NCBI GenBank assembly: GCA_021805305.1
Contig: JAJZFO010000189.1
Coordinates: 1 to 12,408 of the forward strand
Source of the DNA: Actinomycetes bacterium
Lineage (GTDB): Bacteria; Actinomycetota; Acidimicrobiia; Acidimicrobiales; RAAP-2
Direction of reading: 5' to 3'
DNA: 12,408 bases
Each line of letters starts with the position of its first letter. The stretch's first letter is position 1. A program made the translations under genes and the position numbers. Of this stretch, positions 7,543 through 12,408 are shown piece by piece. The notes below the pieces were generated by a model. That model searched no databases, was not told the DNA's origin, and was given only the letters and a program-made list of their open reading frames with translations.

Positions 7543-8630
7543 GGGGTCACCTCGTCGCTGCTCGACATCGTGGTGGGGTCCACCACGGGAGTCGCTAAGG
7601 AGGCGGTCCCCGGTGAGGTGCTCGTCGGCGTCACGCGGGAGGTGTCGGAGTTGCGCGAGGACGACTGCAAGAGTCGCTCCGGCCACGAACGACGGGGCAG
7701 GGTGCCGTCGTCGCCCAGGCGCTCGGGCAGTAGACCGCTGGGACGGAACTTGAGCATGAGCACGATCAGTAGTCCGATGAGGATCTGTCGCAGTGCCGGT
7801 CCGAGTTCGGGCCGCGCGGCGGGAGAGGGGATGTAGCGGGTCAGCTCGACGAAGCCGACGTAGACGATGAAGGACCCGAGGATCACCCCTTTGGGATTCC
7901 CTCGGCCCCCCACGAGGATGGCGGCGTACAGGACGAAGATCTCCGTGGGTCGCCAGTCCAGTGGGTTGAAAGCGCCGATGTAGGCGGCGAAGAGTCCGCC
8001 CGACAGTCCCGCGAGGCCCGCGCCAAACAGATACGTACGGTACTTGGCCCAAAAGACGTTGCGCCCGTAGACCGAGGCCGCTCGTTCGTCGTCGCGCACC
8101 GCGCGGACCATTCGCCCGAAGGGACTGACCGAGAGGCGTTGGACGACGAGGTACACGATCACCAGGACGAGCAGGCAGAACCCGAGGAAGAGGTAGTGGT
8201 AGGCGTTGTAGGAGAGGCCACCACCTAATGGGTCGAAGAGCCCGTACACGCCGTTGTACCCGTTGAACAGCGGTGTGTAGTTCTCCACGGCGTAGTAGAT
8301 CGCCCACACCGCTCCGAGGGTGGTGATCGAGAAGTACACCTCGCGCAGGCTGCGCAGTGCGATCGCTCCGATGATGGCGGCGAAGGCCACGACGACGACC
8401 ACCGCGATCACGACGGCGACGGGATAGGGGAGGTGCCAACCGAGTATGTACTCCACGGGCGACTGGGGCTTGCCGATGGTCATGACGATCGTCATGTAGA
8501 CGCCGAGGGCGAAGTAGGCGTACGCCGACAGGTCGAAGTCGCCGGCCCAGCCCCAGATCATGTCGATGCCCAGCGCCAGCACCGCGAAGATGGTGGCCTC
8601 GGTGAGGATGGCGGTCCAGTATTGCAGCAT
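7539..8630 (-). CDS. livM: Liv-type ABC importer permease LivM, with Ser/Thr/Pro-rich tail
   Basis: A 363-residue inner-membrane permease. The core shows the LivM hallmarks: several hydrophobic helices from residue 5 on, LREVYFSITTLGAVWAIYY (95-113) and the coupling loop SPFGRMVRAVRDDERAASVYG (169-189), which contacts the ATPases. AGLAGLSGGLFAAYIG (204-219) and AILVGGRGNPKGVILGS (237-253) follow. The family core ends near residue 304 (RPSGLLPER). A further 59 residues rich in Ser, Thr and Pro follow, presumably a cytoplasmic disordered tail. ATG8630 overlaps the livH stop by one base (TGATG), indicating translational re-initiation; the open frame upstream to 8939 is the livH shadow. Confidence 0.95.
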   Translation of the reverse strand: MLQYWTAILTEATIFAVLALGIDMIWGWAGDFDLSAYAYFALGVYMTIVMTIGKPQSPVEYILGWHLPYPVAVVIAVVVVVAFAAIIGAIALRSLREVYFSITTLGAVWAIYYAVENYTPLFNGYNGVYGLFDPLGGGLSYNAYHYLFLGFCLLVLVIVYLVVQRLSVSPFGRMVRAVRDDERAASVYGRNVFWAKYRTYLFGAGLAGLSGGLFAAYIGAFNPLDWRPTEIFVLYAAILVGGRGNPKGVILGSFIVYVGFVELTRYIPSPAARPELGPALRQILIGLLIVLMLKFRPSGLLPERLGDDGTLPRRSWPERLLQSSSRNSDTSRVTPTSTSPGTASLATPVVDPTTMSSSDEVTP

Positions 8631-9511
8631 CAGGCACGCACCATCTGGGCCGAACCACGCACGAAGATGCCGTTGGGTTTGATCAGGAGCATGACCACGA
8701 GGAAGCCGAAGGCGATCACCAACTGGTACGCCGAGGACACGTAGGTGCCGGCGATGGACATCACCAGACCGAGCGTGAGCGCCCCTCCCAGGGTGGCGTA
8801 GGGACGCCCCAGACCTCCGCCGACCGCTGCGGTGATCGACAGGAGTAAGAACCCGTTGCCGATGGTGGGTGAGATGGTGCCGACGGTCTCGCCGTAAAGG
8901 AATCCCGCGAACCCTGAGACCGCGCCCGCCACGGCCCACGTGCGCATCACGATTCCCCGTGCCGGGATTCCACTCACCTGGGAGAGTTCACGGTTCTGCG
9001 ACACGGCACGCAGGGCCTTGCCCAGTCGCGTGCGCTGTAGCAGGACGTAGATGAGGAACGCGACGAGGACCGCCGAGACCATGACCTCGATGGTGAGGGT
9101 GGTCCAGTAGAAGGGTCCCACGTGCAGGAGGTTGCCCTGGGAGAAGGCGTACGAGAGGCTGGCACCGCCGAAGATGATCAGGAGCAGGTTCTGCAGCACC
9201 AACGACACCCCGAGGGTGGCGATCAGTGTCGAGAGCGACTTCTGGTTGCGGAATCGCTCGATCACCGTCCAGTTCATCGCCACCGCGGCCAACGAGCCGA
9301 ACACGGTGGCGATGATCGCGCAGACGTAGATGTTCTGATGGAGATTCACCTCACTGACGTAGGCGGCGTAGGCACCAATAGTGAGCACTTCACCGTGGGC
9401 CAAGTTCACGACCCGGCTCACCGCGTACTCCAGGGTGAACGCCACTGACGAGAGGGCGAGGATCGCGGCGACCGCAAGACCCTGCCCCAGGCTGATCCAG
9501 AAAATATTCAT
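8630..9511 (-). CDS. livH: Liv-type ABC importer permease LivH
   Basis: A 293-residue inner-membrane permease, full length for LivH. Family segments are NLAHGEVLTIGAYAAYVS (36-53) near the second helix, LSTLIATLGVSLVLQNLLLIIFG (93-115), the ATPase-coupling loop GKALRAVSQNRELSQVSGI (164-182) and GGGLGRPYATLGGALTLGLVMS in the last third. It forms the translocation path with LivM. It is the first gene of the importer operon. The ATG at 9511 has a GGGGGG run (9514-9519) about 3 nt upstream, a good ribosome binding site, and its probable promoter lies in the AT-richer stretch just beyond. Confidence 0.95.
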   Translation of the reverse strand: MNIFWISLGQGLAVAAILALSSVAFTLEYAVSRVVNLAHGEVLTIGAYAAYVSEVNLHQNIYVCAIIATVFGSLAAVAMNWTVIERFRNQKSLSTLIATLGVSLVLQNLLLIIFGGASLSYAFSQGNLLHVGPFYWTTLTIEVMVSAVLVAFLIYVLLQRTRLGKALRAVSQNRELSQVSGIPARGIVMRTWAVAGAVSGFAGFLYGETVGTISPTIGNGFLLLSITAAVGGGLGRPYATLGGALTLGLVMSIAGTYVSSAYQLVIAFGFLVVMLLIKPNGIFVRGSAQMVRA

Positions 9512-9534
9512 GTCCCCCCGAACATCCCCGGCGC

Positions 9535-9571
9535 TTTGTACTCACGATTGGTGACGCTTACTAGTGAGTAA
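9535..9571 (-). promoter_or_regulatory. Probable liv operon promoter with TTACT-N4-AGTAA operator
   Basis: On the minus strand a TACAAA hexamer (9540-9535) lies 23 bp before the livH ATG and could be a -10 box. About 17 bp further upstream, where a -35 box would fall, is the perfect dyad TTACT-AGTG-AGTAA (9558-9571). A repressor bound there would block RNA polymerase. The dyad has the size and shape of TetR-type operators. The -35 match itself is poor, so the promoter call is tentative; the dyad is read directly. Confidence 0.4.
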
Positions 9572-9671
9572 CTTCGTCCGAGTGGTGCAGAACGTAACAC
9601 AATTCGAAAGAGAAATCGTGAAGTTTCCGTGAAGATATCGAAGTTCGAGCCGATTCTTGGTCTAGAAGCCT

Positions 9672-9710
9672 CGACCAATTTGGTTGGCAACCTCGTAACC
9701 AAATTGGTCG
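9672..9710. repeat. Perfect 14-bp inverted repeat, each arm itself a short dyad
   Basis: CGACCAATTTGGTT (9672-9685) and AACCAAATTGGTCG (9697-9710) are exact reverse complements separated by 11 bp. Each arm contains ACCAA-N-TTGGT, so the element can also be read as two 11-bp operators whose centres are 24 bp apart. It lies 161 bp upstream of livH and 180 bp beyond the ssrA 3' end. It could be a tandem regulator site or a hairpin; no U-run follows on either strand. Confidence 0.75.
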
Positions 9711-9870
9711 GTCACGCAACGCCATCGATGTCGTTCGCAAATGCCACCAAGGACGTTCGAGAGGCGCCCGAGCTCCAGGCCCGGCGAAGTCCTCGGCGGC
9801 GGAGACGGCCACGCTCAAGAACTCGCCGATCCGTCCATCGGGTATCCACCAGCGGCGATGGTCGCAGCCA

Positions 9871-9886
9871 CGGCGCGCACGCGCCG
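9871..9886 (-). terminator. GC hairpin just after ssrA
   Basis: CGGCGC (9871-9876) and GCGCCG (9881-9886) form a 6-bp all-GC stem with a GCAC loop, beginning four bases after the encoded tmRNA 3' end. A second small stem (GCGA/TCGC near 9855-9865) follows. There is no U-run. It may end ssrA transcription or mark the 3' processing point. Confidence 0.4.
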
Positions 9887-9889
9887 GTC

Positions 9890-10239
9890 GGTGGAGATGC
9901 CGGGAATCGAACCCGGGTCCGTCTGCTTCTTGGTGATCCTTCTCCGAGCGCAGCCCACAGGAAGTTGTCGGGATCACCACCACTGTGTGCGCCAGCGGTG
10001 ATCCGTAGTTAGCTAAGTTGTCCCGACCACACCACTAGCGAGTGTCGAAGGTGAGTCCCACTTTTTTGACGCCCGTAATCTGCGCCGCGGGACTGGGCAC
10101 AGGTGGACGTTGCTGCCTAAGCAGCAAGCACAAGCTGAGGCTTGGCGTTTATTTTTTGTTTCCGGCTCTTTAGCGTGGCTCCGGAGACCACGGCTCGCTT
10201 CTCTCACCTCAACGTCAGACGTCGAAACCAATCATCCCC
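9890..10239 (-). ncRNA. ssrA: Transfer-messenger RNA (tmRNA)
   Basis: The RNA rescues stalled ribosomes by acting first as alanyl-tRNA and then as a short message, together with SmpB. Read on the minus strand, the 5' end GGGGATGATTGGTTTCGACG is the conserved tmRNA start. GGGGATG (10239-10233) pairs with CATCTCC (9899-9893) to form a 7-bp acceptor stem containing the G3-U70 pair that alanyl-tRNA synthetase recognises. The T-arm is CCGGG-TTCGATT-CCCGG (9916-9900). The discriminator A is at 9892, followed by CC and then G, so the terminal CCA is not fully encoded and must be added by CCA-adding enzyme. The tag frame starts at nucleotide 94, where tmRNA tags normally lie. Length about 348 nt is typical. 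It lies directly downstream of smpB. Confidence 0.96.
10117..10146 (-). other. tmRNA proteolysis-tag reading frame (AKPQLVLAA)
   Basis: Codons GCC AAG CCT CAG CTT GTG CTT GCT GCT TAG encode AKPQLVLAA. The ending LAA is the usual degradation signal read by ClpXP-type proteases. The stop codon lies in the TTAG loop of a perfect 7-bp hairpin, TTGCTGC/GCAGCAA (10127-10121 with 10116-10110), the standard helix 5 arrangement. The GCC is taken as the resume codon because it follows the A-rich single strand after the first pseudoknot and is the only alanine codon upstream in frame. The exact resume codon is inferred. Confidence 0.8.
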
Positions 10240-10271
10240 TCGTCAGTTCCGACCAATCTGGCCGGGAATCA

Positions 10272-10302
10272 ATTCTACCGCAGGGGGCCGCGGAAATGTC
10301 AG
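10272..10302 (-). promoter_or_regulatory. Candidate ssrA promoter
   Basis: Minus-strand TAGAAT (10277-10272) matches the -10 consensus at 5 of 6 positions and CTGACA (10302-10297) matches the -35 at 5 of 6. The spacer is 19 bp, longer than ideal. The -35 overlaps the smpB stop codon. It would give a precursor with a leader of roughly 25 nt to be removed from the mature 5' end at 10239. Confidence 0.5.
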
Positions 10303-10820
10303 GAGAATTTCTCGGCGTTCCTGATGCTGCGCGCGATCTCGCGATTGGCGTCGCGCGCGGCGATGGCCTGGCGGCGGTCGTGTTGCTTTCGACCCTTGGC
10401 CAGGGCGATCTCCACCTTGGCCCGGCCGTCGCGGAAGTACATCTTGAGTGGCACGATGGTCAGGGGCTGGGTCTTGGTCTTTTCGATCAAGCGCAGTAGT
10501 TCGTGGTGGTGCACCAGGAGCTTGCGGCGTCGATCCGGATCGTGGCTACCGAATCCGGCGGCGAAGGCCCAGGGCGGGACGTGGGACTGGAACAACCACA
10601 ACTCACCCTCGTCGACCCTGGCGTAGGCCTCGGCGATCTGGGCCTTGCCCTCACGCAGGGATTTCACCTCAGAACCGGTGAGGACGATGCCGCACTCGAG
10701 GGTCTCGATGATCTCGTAGTCGTGGCGGGCTCGCCGATTCGTGGCGACGACGCGGTCGCCCCCGGCGGCGTCGGACTTCGCCTTGGCGCGCCGTTCTTGC
10801 ATCTGCTTCGCGCGGGCCAT
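10299..10820 (-). CDS. smpB: SsrA-binding protein SmpB
   Basis: A 173-residue partner of tmRNA that binds its tRNA-like domain and occupies the decoding centre of stalled ribosomes. Recognisable blocks: NRRARHDYEIIETLECGIVLTGSEVKSLR beginning at residue 28, ARVDEGELWLFQSHVPP (67-83), DRRRKLLVH (96-104), then GRAKVEIALAKGRKQHDRR (142-160) and the C-terminal tail IARSIRNAEKF, which is expected to fold in the mRNA channel. The ATG at 10820 gives the normal SmpB N-terminus. The frame stays open to 11021, but that part lies on top of mec and has no SmpB homology. No strong ribosome binding site is seen. The gene diverges from mec across only 40 bp, so the two promoters must lie close together or overlap. 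Confidence 0.96.
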   Translation of the reverse strand: MARAKQMQERRAKAKSDAAGGDRVVATNRRARHDYEIIETLECGIVLTGSEVKSLREGKAQIAEAYARVDEGELWLFQSHVPPWAFAAGFGSHDPDRRRKLLVHHHELLRLIEKTKTQPLTIVPLKMYFRDGRAKVEIALAKGRKQHDRRQAIAARDANREIARSIRNAEKFS

Positions 10821-10860
10821 GCACTCAGCGTACCCAGGACGCGCGCCAGGGGACTTCACT

Positions 10861-11313
10861 ATGGTGGCAAGGATGCTCACGATCACCGCCAGCCAGCGCG
10901 CCGCCATGCTCGCCACCTGCATCCGCGCCCTCCCCGACGAGGGCTGCGGACTGCTCCTGGGCACGAGCGAGGGCGTCGTCGTGGAGGTCGTCGCGAGCGA
11001 CAACATCGCGGCGTCGGCCAAGGTCTACGAGATCGACCCCAAGGTACTCCTGCGCACCTTTCGTCGCGCCGACGACGAGGGCCTCGAGGTCGTCGGCGTC
11101 TTCCATTCCCACACCCACTCCGCGGCGTACCCCAGCCCGACGGACATCCGCCAGGCGCCCGACCCGGCCTGGCACTACGTCCTCGTCTCCCTGGCGCAGG
11201 TACCCAGCGAGCTGCGCAGCTACTCCATCGTCGAGGGCGAGGTCGTCGAGGAGCTGGTCCGCGGCGAGGGGTTGGCCCCCGAGGAGACGTCGCCTCGCCC
11301 GTCCGATCACTGA
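10861..11313 (+). CDS. mec: Mec-type JAMM/MPN+ zinc metallopeptidase (CysO-cysteine peptidase)
   Basis: A 150-residue single-domain JAMM protease. The zinc site is complete: HSH (H82, H84), seven residues, then S92-P-T-D95, with upstream E27 in the LPDEGCGLLLG segment. In Mycobacterium tuberculosis the equivalent (Mec, Rv1334) releases cysteine from the C-terminus of the sulfur carrier CysO. Here the gene is followed by cysO and cysM in the same direction, which supports the assignment. ATG10861 is chosen because AGGGGA (10848-10853) lies 7 nt upstream; ATG10873 is a weaker in-frame alternative, and the open frame to 10741 overlaps smpB. Unlike a tightly coupled operon, 115 bp containing a hairpin and a regulator-like dyad separate it from cysO. 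Confidence 0.93.
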   Translation: MVARMLTITASQRAAMLATCIRALPDEGCGLLLGTSEGVVVEVVASDNIAASAKVYEIDPKVLLRTFRRADDEGLEVVGVFHSHTHSAAYPSPTDIRQAPDPAWHYVLVSLAQVPSELRSYSIVEGEVVEELVRGEGLAPEETSPRPSDH

Positions 11314-11334
11314 ATCCGCGTGGTCGCAGATACA

Positions 11335-11352
11335 CCGCGACGATCGTCGCGG
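11335..11352 (+). terminator. 18-bp perfect palindrome after mec
   Basis: CCGCGACGATCGTCGCGG is a perfect 18-bp palindrome 21 bp after the mec stop. As RNA it makes a 7-bp GC stem with a GATC loop, suitable as a terminator or attenuator between mec and cysO. It lacks a U-run. As DNA it could also be a binding site. Confidence 0.45.
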
Positions 11353-11377
11353 GTCACGCGGGCAGCGTACGACGATT

Positions 11378-11402
11378 AAAGTTGACGGGGTTGGTCAGGT
11401 AT
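11378..11402 (+). promoter_or_regulatory. Rrf2/IscR type 1-like operator upstream of cysO
   Basis: A 25-bp imperfect dyad with half-sites AAAGTTGAC (11378-11386) and GGTCAGGTAT (11393-11402). By my alignment it matches the Escherichia coli IscR type 1 consensus, as I remember it, at 20 of 25 positions, including both conserved GAC/GTC cores and the terminal TAT. Rrf2-family regulators (IscR, CymR) control Fe-S and cysteine genes, which fits cysO-cysM. The TTGACG inside it (11382-11387) could be a -35 box, but no good -10 follows at normal spacing. The consensus comparison was made from memory. Confidence 0.5.
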
Positions 11403-11428
11403 TGAATTCGTCGTCGAAAAGAGATCTC

Positions 11429-11710
11429 ATGTCAGCACTGCTGCGTATCCCCACCGTCCTGCGTCCGGCCATGGGCGGGGCCACGAGCATCACGGTCGAG
11501 GGGTCGACCATCGGGGCGGTCCTCTCCGACGTGACCGCGCGCTTCCCGGCCGTGAAGGGCCAACTGCTCAACGACGACGGTTCGCTGCACCGCTTCCTCA
11601 ACGTCTACGTCAACGACGACGACGTGCGCTACCTCGGCGGCGTCGACGCGCCCGTCGCCGAGAGCGACGAGATCACCCTGCTCCCCGCCGTCGCCGGGGG
11701 GGCGAGGTAG
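11429..11710 (+). CDS. cysO: Sulfur-carrier protein CysO (ThiS/MoaD ubiquitin-like) with C-terminal Ala-Arg
   Basis: A 93-residue beta-grasp sulfur carrier. In the mycobacterial pathway its C-terminal glycine becomes a thiocarboxylate that donates sulfide to O-phosphoserine on CysM, giving CysO-cysteine, which Mec cleaves. Matching features: LRIPTVLRP near the start, SLHRFLNVYVNDDDVRYLGG (52-71) and the end ITLLPAVAGG (82-91). Two residues, A92 and R93, follow the di-glycine, so the protein as encoded cannot be activated directly. ATG11429 is preferred over the TTG at 11402 because it gives the normal family N-terminus, with an AAGAGA-like site about 5 nt upstream. The stop TAG shares one base with the cysM GTG. 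Confidence 0.93.
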   Translation: MSALLRIPTVLRPAMGGATSITVEGSTIGAVLSDVTARFPAVKGQLLNDDGSLHRFLNVYVNDDDVRYLGGVDAPVAESDEITLLPAVAGGAR

Positions 11711-12408
11711 TGGCTCGCTACGCCTCGGTGCTCGACCTCATCGGCGACACGCCGATCGTCGACGTCAGTGCGCTCTCGCCGAAGTCCAACGTCACCATCC
11801 TGGCCAAGCTCGAAGGGCGCAATCCGGCGGGCTCGGTGAAGGACCGTGTGGCGATCTCCCTGATCGACGCCGCCGAGGCGCAGGGTGCGCTCGTGCCGGG
11901 CGAGCCCGACCAGGTACTCATCGAGCCCTCCTCGGGGAACACCGGTATCGCCCTGGCCATGGTCTGTCGTCTGCGGGGTTATCACCTCAAGGTCGTCCTG
12001 CCCTCGAACGTGTCCCCCGAGCGGCGACAACTGCTGGTCGCCTGGGGGGCCGAGATCATCGACTCGCCCGGCACAGAGGGTTCCAACGGGGCGGTGCGCC
12101 TGGCGCAGCGCCTCGCGAGTGAGCACCCCGAGTGGGTCTTCCTGTACCAGTACGCCAACCCGAGCAATCCGCTCGCGCACTATCGCTCCACGGGGCCCGA
12201 GATCCTGCACGACGTCCCCGAGATCACGCACTTCGTCGCGGGCCTGGGCACCTCGGGCACGCTGATGGGCGTGGGGCGCTACCTCAAGGAGAACAAGCCC
12301 GACACCCAGGTCTGGGCGGTCGAACCGCCGAGTGGCGAGATGGTGGACGGACTGCGCAGCCTCGACGACGGCTATATCCCGCCGATCTTCCTCGATAACC
12401 ACGGGGCC
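11710..12408 (+). CDS. cysM: CysM-type PLP-dependent cysteine synthase, 3' end beyond window
   Basis: The first 233 residues are present in one open frame to the window edge, with no stop. It is a fold-type II PLP enzyme: NPAGSVKDR with Schiff-base lysine K44, EPSSGNTGIALA for substrate carboxylate binding, and GLGTSGTLMGVGRYLKENKP for the cofactor phosphate. The late segment GLRSLDDGYIPPIF resembles mycobacterial CysM, which uses O-phosphoserine and thiocarboxylated CysO, more than the O-acetylserine enzyme CysK. The genetic position directly after cysO supports this reading. GTG11710 overlaps the cysO stop by one base, so translation is coupled. Roughly the last quarter of a normal protein is missing only because the window ends. 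Confidence 0.94.
   Translation, partial: MARYASVLDLIGDTPIVDVSALSPKSNVTILAKLEGRNPAGSVKDRVAISLIDAAEAQGALVPGEPDQVLIEPSSGNTGIALAMVCRLRGYHLKVVLPSNVSPERRQLLVAWGAEIIDSPGTEGSNGAVRLAQRLASEHPEWVFLYQYANPSNPLAHYRSTGPEILHDVPEITHFVAGLGTSGTLMGVGRYLKENKPDTQVWAVEPPSGEMVDGLRSLDDGYIPPIFLDNHGA

Larger units (their letters stand above)
9512..9889. other. Noncoding interval between livH and ssrA
   Basis: About 378 bases with no convincing gene; the open frames here have no recognisable domain or good start. The half next to livH (9530-9720) is clearly AT-richer than the surroundings and holds two dyads, at 9558-9571 and 9672-9710. The half next to ssrA (9720-9889) is GC-rich and contains short hairpins but nothing else I can name. 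Confidence 0.7.

Noticed and set aside
7543..8658. In-frame N-terminal extension of livG giving a 628-residue protein
   Set aside because: The extension has Arg/His/Pro-rich shadow composition and lies over livM; the GTG at 7542 has a ribosome binding site and the usual LivG N-terminus.
8631..8939. In-frame extension of livM upstream of ATG8630
   Set aside because: It overlaps the livH coding region and has no membrane or family features; the TGATG junction marks the true start.
9890..9920. tRNA gene suggested by the T-arm-like sequence
   Set aside because: The 5' acceptor partner is about 340 nt away with a tag frame between them, so this is the 3' end of tmRNA, not a separate tRNA.
10741..10860. 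Extended mec start inside smpB
   Set aside because: The codons overlap the conserved smpB 5' region; ATG10861 has AGGGGA at good spacing.
10821..11021. Extended smpB start giving 240 residues
   Set aside because: The extra part overlaps mec on the other strand and has no SmpB similarity; MARAKQ at 10820 is a normal SmpB start.
11629..12402. Minus-strand 257-codon open frame at the right edge
   Set aside because: It is antisense to cysO/cysM, whose motifs are unmistakable; composition is that of a shadow frame.

Overview
The window is a GC-rich bacterial chromosome segment with many GTG/TTG starts, tight 1-4 bp gene overlaps and a mec-cysO-cysM type sulfur cluster like that of Mycobacterium (Rv1334-Rv1336). 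This points to an actinobacterium. An Acidimicrobiia-like lineage is possible, but that is an inference from general character and not from a marker alignment. I see no insertion sequence, CRISPR array or prophage gene.

Left block (11-2350, + strand): a short PadR-family repressor is translationally coupled to a six-helix membrane protein of unknown function. A divergent cation-diffusion-facilitator (CDF) type transporter follows.

Middle block (2411-9511, - strand, read from right to left): a complete branched-chain amino acid (Liv/HAAT) type ABC importer in the order livH-livM-livG-livF-substrate-binding protein. After a GC hairpin come a class III (CaiB/BaiF) CoA-transferase and a crotonase-family protein. 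The four transporter-core genes overlap by 1-4 bp. The arrangement suggests import of a small carboxylate or amino-acid-like compound, its activation as a CoA thioester, and processing by the crotonase. The substrate is unknown.

Intergenic island (9512-9889): probable liv promoter with a TTACT/AGTAA dyad, plus a separate perfect 14-bp inverted repeat.

Trans-translation block (9890-10820, - strand): smpB is followed directly by ssrA (tmRNA). The tmRNA has a readable G3-U70 alanine identity pair, a T-arm, and a short tag reading frame (AKPQLVLAA) whose stop codon lies in a hairpin loop.

Right block (10861-12408, + strand): Mec-like JAMM peptidase, then a GC hairpin and a 25-bp dyad resembling an Rrf2/IscR type 1 box, then cysO and cysM (cut by the window end). 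Together these would form the CysO-dependent cysteine pathway. This CysO carries two residues (Ala-Arg) after its di-glycine, so it would need trimming before activation, and the neighbouring JAMM peptidase is the obvious candidate for that step.
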